Assembly (NCBI RefSeq): GCF_900112935.1 | Contig: NZ_FONM01000001.1 | Location: forward strand, 62,001 to 126,000 | DNA from: Trichococcus pasteurii | Lineage (GTDB): Bacteria > Bacillota > Bacilli > Lactobacillales > Aerococcaceae | Direction of reading: 5' to 3' | Length of the DNA: 64,000 bases | Shown here: piece by piece, positions 61,164-64,000 of the stretch | Numbering within the stretch: position 1 is the stretch's first letter | Layout of the letters: every line of letters starts with the position of its first letter | Notes under the pieces: model-generated | Databases searched by the model: none | Told to the model about the DNA's origin: nothing | The model's input: only the letters and a program-made list of their open reading frames with translations | Made by a program: the position numbers and the translations under genes

Positions 61164-62711
61164 TCAGCGCAATACCGCTGGCAAAGCTTCGATGAGATCC
61201 GAAGCCATCAAGCTGTATTCGGATTTTTCCTGGGCTGCGATATCGCCAGCCAAACCGTGGATGTAGACGCCCAGTTTGGCCGCCTCGGAAGGTAACAAGC
61301 CTTGGGCCAACAAGCCGGCGATGATGCCGGTCAGGGCATCGCCCGAACCGCCTGTCGCCATGCCGTTGTTGCCGGTCGCGTTGATGAAACGCTCATCCCG
61401 ATGAGCCACGACAGTCCGGGCATCCTTCATGACGAAAGTCAGATCAGAATCAGCCGTGCAAAAGTCCGCAGTTCCCAATAGATCCGCTTTTATTTCCGCC
61501 AGATCCTTATCCAAAAGACGCGCCAGTTCCTTCAAGTGAGGGGTCAGGATGCTTCCCTCCGGAACGTTCTGCGCCACTTCACTGATGCGGACACGGGAAC
61601 CGTCCCCCGCCAAAGATGCTTCATTGAAACGATCTGAAAGGATATTCAAGGCATCCGCATCGATGATCAAAGGGATCTGACTGTTTTCGAGAACCAGATC
61701 GACTACCGTGCGGGCTGCATCGGATTTCCCGATTCCGGGTCCGAGGACGATCGCATCGGCGCAGGATAACGCCGCGATGATTTTCAAGCGTTCGCTTTCC
61801 TTAACCAATCCTTCCGGTTGGTAAGTCGTCAGGATGGCTTCAGGCAGCTGCATCTGAAGGATAGCGCGATTCTCATCAGGCGTGACGATATGGACCAGAC
61901 CTGCGCCGGTACGGTAGGCGGCTTTTGCCGAAAGGAAGGCCGCGCCGCTCATGTTTGCGGACCCGGCGATGATCACTACCCGGCCGTAAGTGCCTTTATT
62001 CGAATAGGCCGCGCGTCTCGGCAACGAAAAAAGATCGCTCTCATCATAAAACAGAACGTTTGAAGAAATGACATCCATCGCGTTTGGCGGGAAACCGATA
62101 TCGCTGACGATCAGTTTTCCTGTGTGCAAAGAACCTGGGTAGAGCAACTGGCCGATTTTTTCGATCCCGAAGGTGATGGTCACATCCGCCCGGACGGCGG
62201 TTCCCAGCACTTGCCCATTGTCGGCGGAGATGCCGGATGGGATGTCGACAGCGAAGACATATCCGTGGAACTCGTTCATGAGTTCAATCGTCTCCGCGTA
62301 TTTCCCTTCTGCCGGCCTGTCCAATCCGATGCCGAAAATCGCATCGACCAAGACGGTGTAGCCTTTGAAATTGATTTCGCGGACGTCATCCCAGATGACC
62401 ATGTCCAAGTTTTCGATGATGTCGAGTTGTTTTTTTGACTCAGCAGACAATTTTTCGCGTTCGCCGATCAGAAATACATCCACTTGGAAGCCGTGGTTCA
62501 ACAAAATGCGTGCTGTTGCCAGTCCGTCGCCGCCGTTGTTGCCTGAACCGCAGATCACCAGGATGATGTCCTCTCTTGAGATGCGTTCTTCCATGGCTGT
62601 GACGACCTGATTCGCCGCATTTTCCATCAGCACCATGGCTGGGATGCCGATCTCATCGATCGTAAAGGCGTCGATTTTCTTCATCTGTTGGCTGTTGACA
62701 AGTTTTTTCAT
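61164..62711 (-). CDS. nnr: Bifunctional NAD(P)H-hydrate epimerase / ADP-dependent dehydratase
   Basis: Repairs hydrated NAD(P)H. The 515-residue protein joins an N-terminal epimerase (GSGNNGGDGLATARIL, the NNGGDG motif) to a C-terminal dehydratase (YSNKGTYGRVVIIAGS, IVLGPGIGKSD, LTPHLKELARLL and GNNGMATGGSGDALTGIIAGLLAQG). The ATG at 62709-62711 follows TCAGGAGGAATATTCA; the frame extends to 62744 without support. Single gene. Confidence 0.92.
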   Translation of the reverse strand: MKKLVNSQQMKKIDAFTIDEIGIPAMVLMENAANQVVTAMEERISREDIILVICGSGNNGGDGLATARILLNHGFQVDVFLIGEREKLSAESKKQLDIIENLDMVIWDDVREINFKGYTVLVDAIFGIGLDRPAEGKYAETIELMNEFHGYVFAVDIPSGISADNGQVLGTAVRADVTITFGIEKIGQLLYPGSLHTGKLIVSDIGFPPNAMDVISSNVLFYDESDLFSLPRRAAYSNKGTYGRVVIIAGSANMSGAAFLSAKAAYRTGAGLVHIVTPDENRAILQMQLPEAILTTYQPEGLVKESERLKIIAALSCADAIVLGPGIGKSDAARTVVDLVLENSQIPLIIDADALNILSDRFNEASLAGDGSRVRISEVAQNVPEGSILTPHLKELARLLDKDLAEIKADLLGTADFCTADSDLTFVMKDARTVVAHRDERFINATGNNGMATGGSGDALTGIIAGLLAQGLLPSEAAKLGVYIHGLAGDIAAQEKSEYSLMASDLIEALPAVLR

Positions 62712-62959
62712 TGAATATTCCTCCTGAGGGTTGGTGGATGTCAATCCATTTTCACATTTGACATTATACCATTCTTAGTGCGGGAAAGAATACGGGGAGC
62801 CTGATATAGCTCTATCCAAGGCGGAATCTAATGATTGCTTTAACAAATCGTGGCGTTTTTGCACAACAATTTTCTGAAAACTTAGGGAAAACAGTCATTC
62901 ACTTTTTATAAGCAATGTGATAATCTTATCAAGGAACTCGAATAAGGGAGGAATGTATG

Positions 62960-63880
62960 ATGATCGAGCTGATTGCAACAGCCGAGTCAGTAGCGCAAGC
63001 CAAGGAATTGGTGGATTGCGGAATAGACATAATATATATAGGAGAGGATGAGTACGGACTCCGTTTGCCGTATTCCTTCACCAGAGAGGAACAGCGCGAG
63101 GTCATTGCCTATGCGCAGGAAAAAGGCGCGCAGGTCAGTGCCGCGGTGAATGCGATTTTCCATAACGATCGGATCAACCAAGTGGCCGAATATCTGGCTT
63201 TCCTGCGTGAAGCGGAAGTCGACAGCATCACGTTGGGCGACCCTGGCGTAGTGCAGGTGATGCGGGAACAGGATTTGTTCATTCCGTACCGTTATGACGC
63301 ACAAGTCATGGTGACCTCAAGCGGACAGATCAATTTCTGGGCGAAAAGGGGAGCTGTCGGTTCCGTGTTGGCCCGTGAAGTGCCTTTCGAGGAAATGAAG
63401 AAGCTGATCCCGGGCGCTTTGGTGCCGGTCGAAGTGCTGGTGTACGGGGCCACTTGCATCCACCAATCGAAACGTAACCTGCTTGAAAATTATTTCAATT
63501 TCATCGAGAAAGAGGAAGCGGTGAACAAAGAACGCGGATTGTTCATCTCGGAGCCGAAAAAAGTGGATTCCCATTATTCCATCTATCAGGACCGCAACGG
63601 GACGCATATCTTCGCCAACAATGACCTGGATCTGATGCCTCATTTGGGCGAACTGACGGCTATCGGCGTTTCGCAATGGATGTTGGACGGTTTGTTCACC
63701 CCAGGAGAAAATTTTGTCGCAATCGCGAAACTGTTCGTGGAGGCGCGTGAAGCCCTCGCGGAAGGGAACTGGACGGAAGAATTGGCTGAACGTTTGGATG
63801 CCGAACTGCACGCTCTGCATCCCGCCAACCGTGAACTGGATTCCGGGTTCTATTCCAAGGATCCGAACGAAGTCGTCTGA
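62960..63880 (+). CDS. Peptidase U32 family protein, TrhP/YrrN-like
   Basis: A 306-residue protein of the U32 family. It opens IELIATAESVAQAKELVDCG and has the U32 hallmark EVLVYGATCIHQSKRNLLENYF with Cys near residue 170. In B. subtilis YrrN and YrrO act together as tRNA U34 hydroxylases (TrhP1/TrhP2), and here the second U32 gene follows at 63917, so a tRNA-modification role is likelier than proteolysis. Two ATGs stand in tandem (62957 and 62960) after AAGGGAGGAATGT. Confidence 0.85.
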   Translation: MIELIATAESVAQAKELVDCGIDIIYIGEDEYGLRLPYSFTREEQREVIAYAQEKGAQVSAAVNAIFHNDRINQVAEYLAFLREAEVDSITLGDPGVVQVMREQDLFIPYRYDAQVMVTSSGQINFWAKRGAVGSVLAREVPFEEMKKLIPGALVPVEVLVYGATCIHQSKRNLLENYFNFIEKEEAVNKERGLFISEPKKVDSHYSIYQDRNGTHIFANNDLDLMPHLGELTAIGVSQWMLDGLFTPGENFVAIAKLFVEAREALAEGNWTEELAERLDAELHALHPANRELDSGFYSKDPNEVV

Positions 63881-63916
63881 TACTTTGATACCGAAAGAAA
63901 GAGAGTGTACACACAC

Positions 63917-64000
63917 ATGCGAACAATAACAAAGAAGCCCGAGGTCTTGGCCCCGGGCGGAACATTGGAAAAATTGAAGACAGCCATCCACTACGGAGCT
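63917..64000 (+). CDS. Second peptidase U32 family gene (TrhP/YrrO-like), 3'-truncated by the window
   Basis: The frame opens MRTITKKPEVLAPGGTLEK and runs to the last base without a stop. KPEVLAPGGTLEKLK is the N-terminal signature of the larger U32 paralogue (YrrO, about 420 residues) that partners YrrN. It starts 36 bp after the first U32 gene. Only 28 codons are visible. Confidence 0.8.
   Translation, partial: MRTITKKPEVLAPGGTLEKLKTAIHYGA

Overview
The window reads as a low-to-mid GC Gram-positive chromosome, most like the Lactobacillales and, by gene content, Carnobacteriaceae such as Trichococcus. That genus is an inference from the mix of genes, not from a marker. Supporting signs are strong AGGAGG-type ribosome binding sites, T-box leaders on metY and on a trp operon, Rho-independent terminators after most genes, EfrAB/BmrCD-type ABC exporters with MarR regulators, budA, and a selenium and molybdenum-hydroxylase gene set like that of Enterococcus faecalis. 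I see no rRNA, tRNA, CRISPR array, prophage or insertion sequence.

Layout. 1-2.6 kb: end of an isoprenylcysteine-methyltransferase-like gene, then a minus-strand queuosine-precursor operon (queT-queF-queC) behind a probable preQ1-I riboswitch with a terminator. 2.7-9.3 kb: a START-like protein, the DbpA helicase and a selenium module (selU on one strand; selD-yedF-DUF3343-csd on the other). 9.5-14.7 kb: recQ, a ChW-repeat L,D-transpeptidase and an asparaginase. 14.8-20.3 kb: a membrane protein, a MarR/heterodimeric ABC exporter operon and thioredoxin. 20.4-30.4 kb: budA, a PfkB kinase, a TPR plus tandem-AAA protein, degV, rlmN, a divergent NRAMP transporter and small proteins. 30.6-35.8 kb: a molybdenum-hydroxylase operon (nucleotidyltransferase, Mo, FeS and FAD subunits, a membrane protein and a P-loop NTPase). 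35.9-41.8 kb: a pseudouridine synthase, a YjbR protein and a second MarR/ABC exporter operon. 42-46.6 kb: an AT-richer stretch with two GPH sugar symporters and a creatininase-family hydrolase. 46.6-50.4 kb: T-box/metY, an MFS efflux gene behind a leader-peptide attenuator and a DNA-deoxyinosine glycosylase. 50.5-55.3 kb: a T-box trpDCFBA operon with no trpE or trpG. 55.3-64 kb: housekeeping genes (gpmA, NRDE protein, lipoprotein, CaCA exchanger, AI-2E family protein, PduO, NnrD/E) and two U32 peptidase-family genes, the last cut by the window end.

How the parts fit. SelD makes selenophosphate. SelU uses it for 2-selenouridine in tRNA, and the csd/DUF3343/YedF cluster probably feeds selenium to SelD or to a molybdenum hydroxylase such as the one 21 kb away. 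No selA, selB or selC is in view. The least explained structure is a ~155 bp intergenic palindromic repeat present three times, each time starting at or within about 10 bp of the stop codon of the gene it follows and in the same orientation relative to that gene. Two copies end the two MarR/ABC exporter operons and one ends queC.
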